From Amyelois transitella (lineage: Eukaryota > Arthropoda > Insecta > Lepidoptera > Pyralidae): a DNA stretch of 64,000 nt. The position numbers were made by a program, and so were the translations under genes. Positions 42,301-55,100 of this stretch are shown one piece after another. The stretch covers positions 8,579,001 through 8,643,000 of the forward strand of contig NC_083509.1 of NCBI RefSeq assembly GCF_032362555.1, given 5' to 3'. The notes below the pieces were generated by a model that was not told the DNA's origin, ran no database searches, and saw only the letters and a list, made by a program, of their open reading frames with translations. How positions within the stretch are numbered: the stretch's first letter is position 1; each line of letters begins with the position of its first letter.

Positions 42301-45300
42301 ATGATTTGAATTAAAAAAAAAATTAACCCTGAAAAACGAATCGGAACGGATTTTTACGACACACGGCGACCCTGCCAAGTCGCTGGTGGGCAGTTTTCAT
42401 TTGTTTTCCAACCAACATCGACACAGCTGTTATCTATTCCTCAAAGAATTTTCAGGTATCCCTAGAGCCGGAGACAGATATTCGTACAAGTGTTGGTAAT
42501 CGTTCACTCCGCCGCCGTCCCGCTACAACGGAATGTGGCGGTGTGCGCCCGCCGCGGCCGATGTTGCCCGCGCGGCCTAGAACCGCGCACGGGAAGCCTG
42601 CCGTCGATGCACCCACCAGGCTTCAGATACTGAACACCCTCATGGGTAAGTAGCTTCATGACTTTGATGTCCTGGTTATCCATACATACGTAAAATCACG
42701 ATTCTTTCCCGGAGGTGTAGGCAGAGACTACATCTTTCCACTTGCCACGATCTCTGCACACTTCCTTCGCTTCATCCACATTCATTACTCTCTTTGTGCA
42801 AGCTTCATCAAGGTTTCGGGTACTCTTGATCTGACCCTTTACCAGGACGTCCTTAATTTGATCAAGATACGTTCGTCTAGGTCTTCATATCTACCCATAT
42901 TTCCGTCGTTTCATTTTAGAAGTTTAACTCTCGAAAGAGTGTTTGCGGTCGTCAATAGAAAAAGGTTCAGGACCCACCCAATCCCATAGTTCACGCGGTT
43001 TTTGCTATAAAACACAATCGCGTTCATTGTAAAAGCTGTATGTTCGAAATCGCTTGTAAAAGCTTCATTCAACAATGATATCAAAGCCAGTGTCAGTACT
43101 TATTATTATTCACAGTACCTACTTATTTCAGCAAAATCATACATACTTACATATAGTCACGTCTATATCCCTTTAGGGGTAGACAGAGCCAACAGCCTTG
43201 AAAAGACTATAACGCCACGTTCAGTTGCATGATCATTGACTTGATAATTCACCTTTATACTTTATGTATATCAGGTTTGATCATTAACATACATACATAC
43301 ATAAACTCACGCCTCTTTCCCGGAGGGGTAGGCAGAGACTACCTCTTTCCACTTGCCACGATCCCTGCATACTTCCTTTGCTTCATCCACATTCATAACT
43401 CTCTTCATGCAAGCTCGGCGGTTTCGGGCACTTTTGACCTGACCCTTCACCAGGACGTCCTTAATTTGATCAAGATATGTTCGTCTAGGTCTTCCCACCC
43501 CAACCTTTCCCTCCACACTCTCCTTGTATATCTGCTTAGTCAACCTGTTTTCATTCATCCTCTCCACATGACCAAACCATCTCAACATACCCTTTTCTAT
43601 TCCTGTAACTACATCTTCTTTCACATCACAACATTCCCTTATCACGCTGTTCCTTATCCGGTCACTCAATTTCACACCCAACATACTCCTTAACGCTCTC
43701 ATTTCCACTGCATTTATTCTGCTTTCGTGCTTCTTTTGCCATACCCAACTTTCACTCCCATACATTAATGTCGGGACCAACACGCCCCTGTGCACAGCCA
43801 GTCGAGCCTTTTTGGATAGTTTCTGACTGCTCATAAAGGCATGCAAAGCTCCATTCACCATGTTCCCCGCGTTCACTCTCCTTTCAATATCACTATCACA
43901 CTTGCCATCTGATGTAAACTTTGATCCTAGATATACAAACTCTTTCACTTGCTCAACTTTTTCTCCTCCAATCAAAATATTACATGCTGTCATTTCTTTC
44001 TCCATTTCAAAAACCAGTGTTTTAGTTTTACTTACGTTCACTTTCATTCCTTTCTCTTTTAAAGCTTCATGCATACAGTTTACCATCTCCTGTAACTCCT
44101 CCGCTGATGACGCCAGTATAACCTGATCGTCGGCATAGAGCAGACATTTGACGAGTAATTCATTCATCCTTAATCCACTTTCAGACTCTTTCAAATCTGT
44201 CAAACAACTATCCATAAATAGGTTGAACAGCCACGGTGACGCAACACATCCCTGCCTAACACCTTTCTCAATCTTAAACCACTCAGTGTGCGCTCCGTTT
44301 ATCCTGACACAAGCACTCGAATCCTCATATAAGGATTTCAGTGCTCGTATCAAGAGACTGCTCACCCCATGCATAGAAAGTGCTGACCACAATTCATTCC
44401 TCTCAACTCTGTCATATATGTTTGATCATTAATATTGAGATAAAATCATCTAAGTCTGACAAATATAAAGATGAGATGATTAAATTATAATCAGAATTCA
44501 GCAATCCATTTTCGAGACCGTTTGGCACTATCTAGGTATGGGATATTAAATTGATATGCGTGTCCATCCATCATGATCATGACTAGATACTGACTTCTTC
44601 AGACGAGGAGTGGCGGTGCAGTGGTAGTAAGTTGACATCATGCGAGCCAGTTTGTGGGAACTTAGCCCGGGCCCTGCGTCGCCCTCAAGTGCGGAGAAGT
44701 TCCGGTAAGTAAAGAAAATTAGGTACAGTGGCCCACATAGAAAACTACTTTTTCTTTTGATTTATTTTTTTTGTTCTTTTTGTACCTTTAATTAGAGTTA
44801 CGTCATTAATGTTTCCGCATTTAAGATAGAAAATACCGTCTTTGACTTGACTTTGATAATATTCTTTTTGTACCTTTTATAAGAGTTACTCCAATTAATG
44901 TCTCCCCATTGTAAGATAGATGCTATCTTTAAGTTGAAATAACGAGTAGGTATTTCTTTAGAGTATCTCAAAGGAGTTAATTAAATGAGGTGTTTGATGA
45001 TTTTGAATAAATAAGCATCTAACTACTGTCAAGCTTATGTAAAATTAAGCAACGTGTATCTACCTTTGTAAGCTTTCCAGTGACTAAATGTTAACTTAGT
45101 TCTACAAACTTTTCATAAAATAAAGTCCAAATTTTTTGCAATCTGATATCTGGGAATTTGTTCGTTGCAAAAACATTTAAAACAAAATGTCACGCTTCAA
45201 CGCCGCGCAATGCAATCACCTGAAAATTGCATTTTATCTTTTCTCGCTGTAGATGTTTCATGACAAGTAATTAAGTACCTACTGGATTAAACAAATTAAA

Positions 45301-48300
45301 TAGGTACTTATTATTAACAATATTGTTAAATTAATTTTTTTGGGCTTGATGCTTTGGTGAAACTGTGTGGAGTTACTTAGCCAAATAGATATTGTTGTTC
45401 ACCTAGCATTTTACATATCATTTGATGAGGATTACCATCATCTCCGTGGAGATTTTCCTTGGGAATAGGATAAATTAAACCTGTTTTGAATAACGCACTT
45501 GAAGAAAAGAACATTCCCTTAGAAATCAAGTGTAATCTAGTTTTGTCTGATCCATATTTTTTTTTGTAAAGAGAAACCATGGACAAAACCAAATTTGCAA
45601 ATTATTAAAAAAAGAAATCTTTGTTCTTCATTTTGATAGGGATTTAATCAGATAAGTATTTAACTAGGTAAGAAGGTGGCCCAGTTCGTGCTTGGATACT
45701 GAAAGTTGCATTATATCGCACGAAACATCTTGTGCAGTCGCAATATTTGGAGCACTGCATTTAATCGAAAGTTTGTTGCAAGTGGTTGCACTTAAGAGGA
45801 AGTGTATCAGTTTGAGAAAGATTTACTTAAAATACTTATTCATTGGAGTATATTAACGGAATTGTTTTTTAATTATGTTGAGGTGTTAACTATAAAAAAG
45901 ATTTTGTTAATTTACTTAAGCAGCATTTTGCAATTCATCCGTATAATAAAGGTAAACATAATGAAACATCATGCACTGTTAAATAAATTCTGGAAAGTCA
46001 GGAATTATCCTAGAAAACAAAATAACGAAAAAAAAAAATTACTTGAAATTGCATATCCTTTGTAAAATTATCATGACAATAATAATTGATAAACATATAG
46101 GTAAAAAAGGTTTACAGATTTAGTTTTGCGAACATAAGTTGATTTATTCAAAGATAATTTAAAATGTAACGATATGAATTATTTCGCCTTAAAACTTGAT
46201 GTGGTGTGGTAATAAACAAGCATTTTCCTTGGTTGTCGTTTTACGCTCGGAAGTGGTAATTGCCAGGATTGCCACCTTTCTCTGTGGCCTGCTCCACATT
46301 ATGATTTACGTAAATCTCATGAGTCATATGATATTATATTGATAACTTAAAATATATTTCTTGTAGGCGATAGGCTAGCAACGAGTCTTTATTTGAATTT
46401 TAAATCCATGATAAAGCTGCGTGTTCTTTCAAGTTCTTAAGACTGTTCGCTCTGTCTACCCCACAAAAAACATGCACATGATTGTTTGTATGTAAAATAT
46501 AATTTAATAAACACGTACCTACCTATTAATTGTATAAAGAGGAAAGCCTTCGTTTAGTGCTCATGTGACGAGGGTTGCATACTTTCGACTTAGATATATA
46601 AACATGAAGGTAGGTCGTTTAGGATTATTTTCTATCTATTCAAAATATGTTTTTGTTGGAAATATATTCGTATACTCAAAGCGTACAACATAGCTGTTAA
46701 ATTAAAAACACAAGATCTATTCTAGTTAGGTATTACTTGTATAAGAAATTATTTTTTGTTGCATCGCAAAAACGATTGTTTTTCAACAGTCCATTCGCAA
46801 TGACTTTCAATAAAATAGAAATTTAGAAATTGCAACCATTTAGTTTTCCAAGAAAACCGCCAGTAAATTATATGGTTGGCTTGCTATAAGATTTATTACT
46901 GTATTTCACCGTTAAACTAGGTGCCTATCAATCTAGAATATTACCTAGGCAGCAACTAGGTGGCTTTCATTACTTTTAACTATAGATTTTCTTTTGTCTG
47001 TCTGTAAGTTTATAATGTCGGAATAAATAGGTACCTAGTGTAATTCACAATCGCTTATTTGTGTGAAGCTATCAGTTTGAGACCCAAGGTACTTTTCTAT
47101 TAGGTACAGAATCTGTATTACAGGGTGGTTTATTGATTCATATTTCCACTAAAAAAGTCTTGAGTAAATTTCCAGGGGTCTAAGCTAAGCGATTAGCCGA
47201 AAAACTTCGACAAAGAAGTTAATAGTTTTATTACTTTAGAATAAGTAGGTAGGTATTTCAAATACATAATAACACTTAGCACCAACGCTTCAAGTGTCAA
47301 GACTATTATTTCTTATTAACTACTTAGCCGGCTAAACCAAGTGCTGATGTCGTAATAAAAACCAACCCTTTAAACTTGAAATAAACCTTCATGAAATTGA
47401 TGATGCTCTAGCGAAATGTCGGGTCAAGATTGTTGTAAACCGACGAGCTAACATGAAGGAGTGATGAATATGGATGAAGGGAAGGAAGCAGGCATGCAGG
47501 GGGTCATAACAAGTGGAAAGAAAGATTATGTCTCTGCCAACCCCTCCGGGAAACCTTTGCGACAATACACGTGATTTTATGAAATATTATTTTTCAAAAT
47601 TACAAAATCATGCAAATGGGAAACACAAAAACCTAATATGGGATGTTTCATAATTTTTCATTGAAGTCTTATGTAAAAAGTGTAGGATCTTGAACGTAGA
47701 TTTATTATTTAGTGGACCCGAACGGCAAGGTTACGCCAATGAGTGAACCGGGTGTGAAGTAATGACCGCTTACAAAACACTCGCGGCCGAGTATGTCAAT
47801 AAAGGATCATTATTGTTGTTGGGACTACTTATATGCGAAACTTGTTGTGGAAACTCTTTATGCAATTGTTGGAAACATTATGAAAAAACTACTAATAGAA
47901 AATGCGAATAGGTTTAAAAAATGCACTTGCGTATTAAATTGACCATAATCTATGGAACAATAAAACATTCTAAGATCGAAAAAAAAAACTGTTTGCTATT
48001 TAACGATGGTAAGGCTATATTGTGCGTAACGCACTCCTATCATATTACCCCAACAGTAACAGGGAGTCAGTAACAAAGTCACTAAGATTGAGGTATGGGA
48101 TTATATGAGCTCTGCGAGGAATACTAAAGCAATATAAATAAATAAATAAATATCGAGCACATAAATTTGAACACATTGAATTCTAAGTGCGAGCTAGGAA
48201 ACTGCATTTAAGAAAGGGTGCACTGTTGGAGTTGGAGAATGCAAACGCGCGCGAGAGCAGCGCTCCCTCCCAGATTTGTCATGCATCCTTAATGTATCTG

Positions 48301-49354
48301 ATGCCGTTCGTTTTAATGTAGATTCGTTGCATGACAACCAAATATTGGAGACTGTTGAAGATGCCAGCAGGGCTTTGGCGGCCGAAATACCCCGCGCGCC
48401 TCGCATGGAAGACTGGCTGAAATTCAAAGAGGAAACAGGGTAAGTTTAATTTATAAACAAAAAATAAGTACAGTCCAAATGCCACGTAGGGTTTAATACG
48501 CTTGGAAAACCTACTAAATGTTGACATATTCTTTTAGACAAAAGTCTCGAACAATGTATTTATGATTGCTAATCTACTGAGTTCAACCCTGTGTACTTCT
48601 GACTTGTCATCAAATACATACGAAATGAATGTATTTAAGTATGTTAATTATATGCGAGATTAAGAATTTAATTATTAAACGAGTCTCTATTGTTTGCTCA
48701 CTACATGAAAACTTCTTCATAGAAATGCGTTGCTAAACGGATTTCTTCCGAAACTTGAGTGTCATACAAATATTTAGTTTGAGTAAACATCAAACGCAAA
48801 CATAGGGTCTCGGTGAAAGTTTATTGCACTTAATCGTACCTTTATTCTTAGAAACTTGTTGTCGTAATATTTTTGCAACACGTGGTACAAATATTAGTTA
48901 AAATTGATATGATAATTTATTTTGTCCCTTGGCTGTTTAGAAGGAATTTCTTGGCAGTTTAGGCATCATGGTTACGGACGTTCATAAAAAATTACGACAT
49001 TACACACTCAGCGTGACGTCTATTTAATTTGTTTTCCTTGCCCACAGAATTGAGATTGACATTGATTTCACCAAAAGGCCAGCTGAAGCTGATTCATCCG
49101 CCATTATTGACCGTCTAGAAGCCATTGAGAAAGAGACATCGGAGAGATTGAGCAAAGTTGACGGGGAAACCCCTGGATCCAGTAGCTCTATGACAAACCT
49201 TCAGCCTTACACTACTTGTTCAATGACCATCATGAGTGACTTTGATGCATGGAAAGCAGAGCATCTGTCTCCAATGTTCGATACAACCAATGAGGTGGAT
49301 GATATAATGAATGACATTCATTTCGATATCCCAAACGTGAATTCTGGGCAATGA
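39353..49354 (+). CDS. LRRC56: LRRC56-like leucine-rich-repeat protein
   Basis: Exons supported by splice sites and phase: 39353-39492, 39855-39975, 40208-40396, 40602-40750, 40976-41151, 41518-41700 (start uncertain), 42456-42645, 44603-44704, 48274-48439 and 49048-49354. The N-terminal Pro/Ser region is followed by leucine-rich repeats: LRTLVLDGSALLSLRDLGIG, LKVLSINRCGLTSLDGVWGL, LRELHAAGNKIQDLQPLAGL and LQTLNLADNPISE. A cap region follows with SYRSRVASALPMLVYLDDRP, as in LRRC56. The remainder is acidic, then basic, with WLKFKEETG near the end. In other animals LRRC56 is tied to intraflagellar transport and cilium motility; in a moth, sperm flagella would be the likely site (inference). Exon 5 ends with one spare base while the next coding block needs two, so a short exon or another splice choice is missing there. 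Introns 6 and 7 hold SINE and LINE insertions. Confidence 0.82.
41799..42030 (-). repeat. SINE B (tRNA-derived), near-complete
   Basis: Very close to the copy at 36882-37120: both carry 'gggattcgaacccgggacct', 'ccggtgtcacagacaagcgt' and 'agataaacatccaagaccca'. Lies in the LRRC56-like intron between 41700 and 42456. Confidence 0.82.
42083..42250 (+). repeat. Decayed repeat shared with 51600-51730
   Basis: Contains 'aatcttcctcagaaaaacca', 'tctttccaacatttcaaata' and 'cacaatccgtctacaacttt'. The same blocks appear at 51660-51725 in diverged form, so this is an old dispersed element, probably a non-LTR 3' region. Confidence 0.5.
42681..42886 (-). mobile_element. LINE 3'-end fragment
   Basis: The minus strand encodes a diverged version of the LINE C-terminus ('gaagacctagacgaacgtat', then 'gtagtctctgcctacacctc', then 'cgtgattttacgtatgtatg'). 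Same family and orientation as the larger copy at 43288-44419, 400 bases away, in the same intron. Confidence 0.8.
43141..43235 (-). repeat. SINE A 3'-end fragment
   Basis: Contains 'tagtcacgtctatatccctt', 'aggggtagacagagccaaca' and 'cttgaaaagactataacgcc', with the tail side on the left (tacatat). 5' truncated. Lies between the two LINE copies in an LRRC56-like intron. Confidence 0.7.
43288..44419 (-). mobile_element. 5'-truncated LINE with 13-base target duplication
   Basis: Flanked by the direct repeat GTTTGATCATTAA at 43275-43287 and 44420-44432. On the minus strand it runs from inside the reverse transcriptase domain to the 3' end, stop codon and a short TATG tail. The endonuclease and the upstream part of the reverse transcriptase are missing. 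The exact target duplication and open frame indicate a recent insertion. It lies in intron 7 of the LRRC56-like gene, antisense to it. The clade is not certain; RTE-like is likely from the compact 3' end. Confidence 0.92.
43307..44392 (-). CDS. LINE reverse transcriptase, C-terminal 361 residues
   Basis: An uninterrupted frame in the truncated LINE. Reverse-transcriptase motifs: KGVRQGCVASPWLFNLFMD (near residue 45) and VKCLLYADDQVILASSAEEL (near 88, with the catalytic YADD). Thumb and C-terminal region follow: VNVSKTKTLVF, FVYLGSKFTSDG, LVPTLMYGSESW, RWFGHVERM and VGVGRPRRTYLDQIK. It ends SAYPSGKEA. The protein is only the tail of the full polyprotein; expression from an intron is unlikely. 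Confidence 0.9.
   Translation of the reverse strand: MWSALSMHGVSSLLIRALKSLYEDSSACVRINGAHTEWFKIEKGVRQGCVASPWLFNLFMDSCLTDLKESESGLRMNELLVKCLLYADDQVILASSAEELQEMVNCMHEALKEKGMKVNVSKTKTLVFEMEKEMTACNILIGGEKVEQVKEFVYLGSKFTSDGKCDSDIERRVNAGNMVNGALHAFMSSQKLSKKARLAVHRGVLVPTLMYGSESWVWQKKHESRINAVEMRALRSMLGVKLSDRIRNSVIRECCDVKEDVVTGIEKGMLRWFGHVERMNENRLTKQIYKESVEGKVGVGRPRRTYLDQIKDVLVKGQVKSARNRRACMKRVMNVDEAKEVCRDRGKWKEVVSAYPSGKEA
46360..46490 (+). repeat. SINE A 3' half
   Basis: Contains 'gtaggcgataggctagcaac', 'tcaagttcttaagactgttc', 'gctctgtctaccccaca' and 'acatgattgtttgtatgt'. Confidence 0.6.
47435..47580 (+). mobile_element. LINE 3'-end fragment, diverged
   Basis: Contains 'gagctaacatgaaggagtga', 'tgaatatggatgaagggaag', 'caagtggaaagaaagattat' and 'gtctctgccaacccctccgg', ending 'acacgtgattttatg', as in the LINE at 43288-44419. 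Confidence 0.75.
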
Positions 49355-52106
49355 TAATGATAAAAGAATGTTAGAGATATTTTGGTTTTGCTTTGCCATG
49401 TGAGTTTTGGCACATGCACCTTTATTATGATGTTATAGTTATAGTTTTCAGTGTGATATTTGTACAACTAAAAGAGATTATTGATATTTTTATATGAATG
49501 TGACATCAATTTAACAATCATGAAAATATAATTTTTATTTACAGATTTAAAATTATACAGGTTCATTATTGATACATTCGGTGAATTATTTAGGCTATGG
49601 GCACAGTTTTATAATGTGTAGCTGATGTTTAATAGGAGTCGGAATATTTATGAGGAAACTCTCGTAATTTATTTGAACATTTTCTTACACACGAATATAA
49701 CGTCAGTCAAAGACTCCTTTATATATTTGAGAAGTTAATGAAATGTGAATATTTACACTCTTATATTGCGATGTTTGATGTACTTATAAAAACTACATGA
49801 ATAGGACTCAAGGCCTATTTAAAAAAAAACTGGTCAATATTCACATCACATCCCAAATTTTTCTGGTCTTTTGTCTATTGGCTTTTTACATATCGGTTAC
49901 TTAATAAATCAAATAAATAAAAATATAATTTTTGCTGGATTCAGTTGTGTATAAAGCAGTTGGAACCTCCTTTTGAGCAGGAATATGTCTGTGCCAGGAG
50001 ACTACACTCTTTGATAACGATTGTTCATTTTAAACTGATAAAATCAAATTTGTAATAATTGGCTTCTTAAATTACAGACATAGATACGAACAATGGCACA
50101 AAAGGAAGTTTGTATAGTTGGACATGTTTCTAGACTTATTTTCCTACAGAAGAGTGAGACATGTTCCCTGCGTTATTACGTTTAGAACTAGACACATAAC
50201 TGTCTCGTAATCGTTCTATTCTATTGTTAGTACCTACTTAGTGAATGTAATAAGTTTTTTTTTTAATAGAATGTGCACACACACACTGCAGACTACATAT
50301 TTACATATTTAGATTCTATTTAGTCAGGAGTCTGTTGAGTGCGATTTTGCATCACGTACGAGGTCCAAGCTGTGCTAAAATAAATTTATATTGGTTCAGC
50401 AATTGTCTTAATCTAATAAACAAAAAAAAATATTATGCACATTAAATTTCCGCATATATTATAATATTATTAGGGAAGTAGACACTGCGATCAATGAATT
50501 GAATTTCATAATATTATATTACTTTAGCGCTTGCACAATTCACACAATTCTGGTGTTTCAATAGACATAGTTCAGCTTTTACTAGCAGTTTGTGTTAAGA
50601 AACTGCTATAGAATTATCATCAATAATACTTATTATATAATTATTTTAACTATTGTCATAAACTTCACTTCGCAATAAATATGTTTAATTTATTAACGTC
50701 TCTTTTAAAATTACTAATTAGTTACGGAATATCCAAGTATGATTTGACTCAGTCTGTTGTAGGTATTTATCCTATAAACTATAAATTTTATTAAATTATT
50801 AAGTATTTTATAATATTTATCAGAAATTTCAATTTACTAGCCAAATGAATAGCTTTAACTATTCAACAATCAATGTAATATTGGATTCGTATTGATGAAT
50901 AGATGTCATTTTAATTTTATATTTTGATCTTAGTAAGAGTAGTTTCAATATGATATGAAATTATACAATAAAAAAATGGAACCAATATTTTGCTATTTTC
51001 AATGGCACCAAATTATTTATGATTATAATTATTTATGATAACTTCAAAATAATGTTTAATTTTGGAAAGTAAAAATATACCTATTCTTTAGAAAGGAAGT
51101 GTTTCTGTTTTTGTTATCTCCTTGGTGTCCTTCTAGATTAATAACACAAACAACAACAAAATTTAAAAAAAAAATCTGTGAACACAGAAATCACAATAAT
51201 AGGTAGAAGACTATTGTAAAAATAGGATTTTATTATTTATTTACCAATATTTAATTTCGATTTCTATGCTGGTAACAGTCAGCCATTCCGTATTCGTCAC
51301 AAAAATCTAAAAATATGTATGTAGGTAATTTGTCTAAATTTATTTTCTAAATTTAAATGAATGTGTATTCTATCCAATATATTTTGAAGCATGAAGCACG
51401 ACGTAGTAAGAGTAAGAAGGACTGTATCCTGAACACATTTTCAAAGAATTCTGAGGAAGTGGCCTTCAGAGAGCATATATATTTGGAATTAGTTATACAT
51501 TTAAATACTTATCTATTTTGCTATTTTCAACGTCACCAAATGATTTTTCACCGTAAGCACGATTAAAGTCAGAATCGAAATAAGGTGTTAATTAATTTTG
51601 TTATTCAACTAACTACCCACGCCGGCTAAGCATGTATAGCATTAAAATATAAACATATAAAACTTCCTCAGAAAACCCTCTTTCCAAATTTCAAACAACA
51701 ACAAAATCCGTCCACAAATTTCCGAGATTTGCGCGTCGGTACAGACAGAGAAAATAGAAGCACTTTATAATATGTAGTGATTTCTACTCATTGTAGGTAC
51801 ATCTTGTGTAAGTATTTAAGAATCTACTTATGGACTTGGTGTTAACCAAAGACACGGTCAGTAATAAATTACGTAAAGATGGCTCGCGTCACTCTGAAGA
51901 CAGACAAACGTACGCACTGGACTATGACCAACGTTGATTATTGCTCAGTACAGTAAGCTTGCTAAAACATCTTCGTCACTCAAAGAGACTGTTCGAGATA
52001 TGCCCCCAATACTTACCACTACTGACCACAGTACTTCATTCATACTTGCTAGCAACCCACCAGTTTCAAACTCACAGCCGTGTCGGTCAGACGTTCCACC
52101 ATCAAA
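49355..52106. other. Intergenic region between LRRC56-like and epoxide hydrolase genes
   Basis: No convincing gene. Contains the LRRC56 3' UTR, with AATAAA signals near 49902 and later, a short AC run near 50278, a decayed repeat piece (51600-51730) and the epoxide hydrolase 5' region. The open frame at 51357-51566 is not like any known protein. Confidence 0.5.
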
Positions 52107-55100
52107 ATGAGTTTCGCTACAATAGCATATCGATATGTTCTCACATATTTCTTAAGTTTGTTATACACCGCACTTGCGTTGATTGGACTTAGTTTTAACT
52201 ATGTGAAGAAAGTGATTACTGATCCCGGATATAAGAACCTCAAGTTGTTACGACCCAACTGCCTGGTAGACCCGAAATATGGAGTTCATAAATATATCAA
52301 AGTTAATGTAAGTATTTCTGTTTTATATTTAAATATAATTCGTCAAGATAAATTCGTAGATGTTGCAACCAAATCAGATGTCATTTGGTTCACAAATCCA
52401 TGAGATTTAGATAGATGTCCTCATCCTGTCCTCCTCCTTATATCCTCATTCTAGAAAATATATGTAGGAGATACATATGCAAGGATCAGAAATATAATAA
52501 AAAAATGGCAATAAAAAAAAAGAGATTTATCATTGACTAAATACGTCAGCACCGATATTAATAATGTAATCATATTCAATTAGAGCATTTTTATCTCTCC
52601 GCAATAAAATTATTTTTATAAATTATTTGCTAAAATAAGCTTTTGTTTACATTTTAAGACCTTTATCTTGTTTTATAGTTTCTACGTGATGAGATATCTT
52701 ATTGAAATCATGGGCATTATAGTGTGCTATGGGTGTGTCATCGTCTTGGTGGTGTGTTCTCTAAAACCGGTCAAGTTCGAGTTCGTTTGCATTTTGTTCG
52801 TATCAAATGCTAGTGAGAGTGGTTTACTTTTTATAGAATTTTGCAGATGCTGTGTTATCTGTATGTACAGGTTATCCACGTTGGTTTGTAGTTCAAGAAC
52901 AGTTTGTTCAATATTCGAAAGCTTATCTTAATGCTGTTTTTATGAACGATCGAAAGAGTTGATTGAAATCACATTTTATTGGGTGTTGTTATGATAAATG
53001 ATTCGTTCGAAAATGCCCTTCCGAAACTACCTTATTATTCATTAAAAACAACTGTTTTCTTTTGAATATCATTGAAAATTATTTCATTTAATGTTTTACC
53101 CAGCTGAAACATTTAATTTAATTCGTAGTTATAGATAGTAATTATTTGTGTTTTAACCGCTTGATACTTTTTACATTGTGTACGTGAACTTGCATATATT
53201 TTTACAGATTTATCCAGTCATTTCATATCATTATGAAGAATTACGCTTTAGGACTGTGTTGAAGTTAATTGTGTTCTTCGAAAATTACGCAGCTCAGCTC
53301 ACGATTTCTGATTCCATCAAGTAAATAAAGTTCTTAATAAAGTTCCTCAGAGAAGAGCACGTCAAACCGTTGATTTCTAATATTATTTATAACTGGGAGA
53401 GTTTCTTTAACATTCGTATTATAATTGAGTTGTACCTTATAATTACCAATAACTTGAAACAAAAAATACTTGTTTGTAGGAATATACGAATTACAAAAGT
53501 ATGTAATGAAGTTTCACTAAAATTCTTATAATGAACTAAGCTAAGATAACGAAAGAAAAGCCTTATGATCAAGCTGTAGTCGATTAGGGAATAGAATATT
53601 ATTTGCATTGTATAATCTGGGAACCCACGATATCATCTAAAATGAGAAAAGTCGCGTCCTTTACTCCTTATCTCAACATTTTTCTTTTATCATAACATTT
53701 ACTTACATGACAAAACGGTGTTCAAAGGTCAATGTAAGTAGATAGGCATTTACGTGTTTATTGTTGTTTCATCATAATTATTAATCCTTAGGTATATTTA
53801 TCATTTAGGTAATCTTATCAAAATGAAACATTTTACGAGTCTAGCCATAATCACAATGTGAATACATGATCAGGATAGCAATCAAGTTAAGCCGAATCGA
53901 AGTTCATGGCCTCCTTTTCGTGATGTGTCTAATTTAAATTATTAGATATTAATAACAGACTCTCTCTCTCTCTCGTCTTTATGTTTACCCAGTTGTTCTC
54001 ACCCGCAATGGGTTTATTATTGTATGAAACATATATTTATACCTACAAGTCAAAGGCGAGATTAAATTATTTGAATAGAAATGATTATTATGCTTTTGAG
54101 GGGATTTGCTCGCGTGAGAATTTCCAAAAATTTATGTTACTTCAAATGATCTATACTATCTCTCTCTCTCTGTGTGTTAAATTTCGTCAAAATCAATCCA
54201 ATAGTTTTTGAGTTAATTCATTACAAACAAAAATACAAGTTATAATGATATGGTTTAGTATCATTTTATCGGGAAAGATATATTGATATCACTTATGAAT
54301 TATCTAATGGTAAGTATTCATAGTTATGACCTAACTGTTGCTTAGGAAGTTTTATAATCCCAGAACAACTGTTACGAGTACGTGCGTGATAATGCGAATA
54401 TTTAGTTTACTGCACTTTTGCGTCTGCGCATGTTATTTGCTTTTATGTACTTTTGTCGATCTAACATGATTTTACGGTTGTTACGTGGAGAAAATAGTCG
54501 TTTCATCATTGTTATGATATCAACAGTCTTAGAAATTAAATTTAATTGTGTAGTTTAATTACAACAACGGCTACAATTATGGATATGGTTGGTAGCTAGT
54601 AATCTGTGGTACAGTCAGAAGCCAAACTTTACCTGTATGTAATGTTTGGATCAAACCGTTAGGTAAAACTCACACCTCACACTTTCACATTTTCGTTGTC
54701 ACGGAAAAAGACGGAATATATGTATAAACGCGCGACGCGACGTTAATAATAGGTAACCCTTCTGTTAGTTTCAAGATTACTGACTGATTTTTATGAGGCT
54801 AATAATATCTATATCTTTGGTGAAATTATTTGGTAGGTTTATTTAATGCACACAGTAGGTGTAAGCATTGCGAAATTATGATTTCTTTTCGAGTTATTTA
54901 TGGTTATGGAATCAGTAGATACTAGCTCATGGTTTCCAAGAAATTTTGGAAATTCATCTAGGTGCAAAGACTGTCTGTATGTTTGGGAATGTAATGTTCG
55001 TTTTCTTTCAGAATGTAAAACTACATTACGTGGAGAGCGGCGATCCCTCAAAGCCGCTTATGCTATTTCTGCATGGATTTCCAGAATTTTGGTACTCCTG

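Larger units (their letters stand above)
44705..48273. other. Large intron of the LRRC56-like gene
   Basis: 3.57 kb without a convincing exon. Holds a SINE A 3' half (46360-46490), a LINE 3'-end fragment (47435-47580) and AT-rich sequence. The frame at 45802-46065 is open but lysine- and isoleucine-rich, and looks like chance. Confidence 0.55.

Noticed and set aside
43229-43693. 154-codon plus-strand frame
   Set aside because: It is the antisense shadow of the LINE reverse transcriptase on the minus strand.
45802-46065. 87-codon plus-strand frame in an LRRC56-like intron
   Set aside because: Its composition is Ile/Lys/Leu-rich, as expected by chance in AT-rich DNA, and no domain is visible.
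53962-54180. CT and other simple runs as a regulatory or CRISPR-like array
   Set aside because: They are plain microsatellites; no spaced direct repeats are present.
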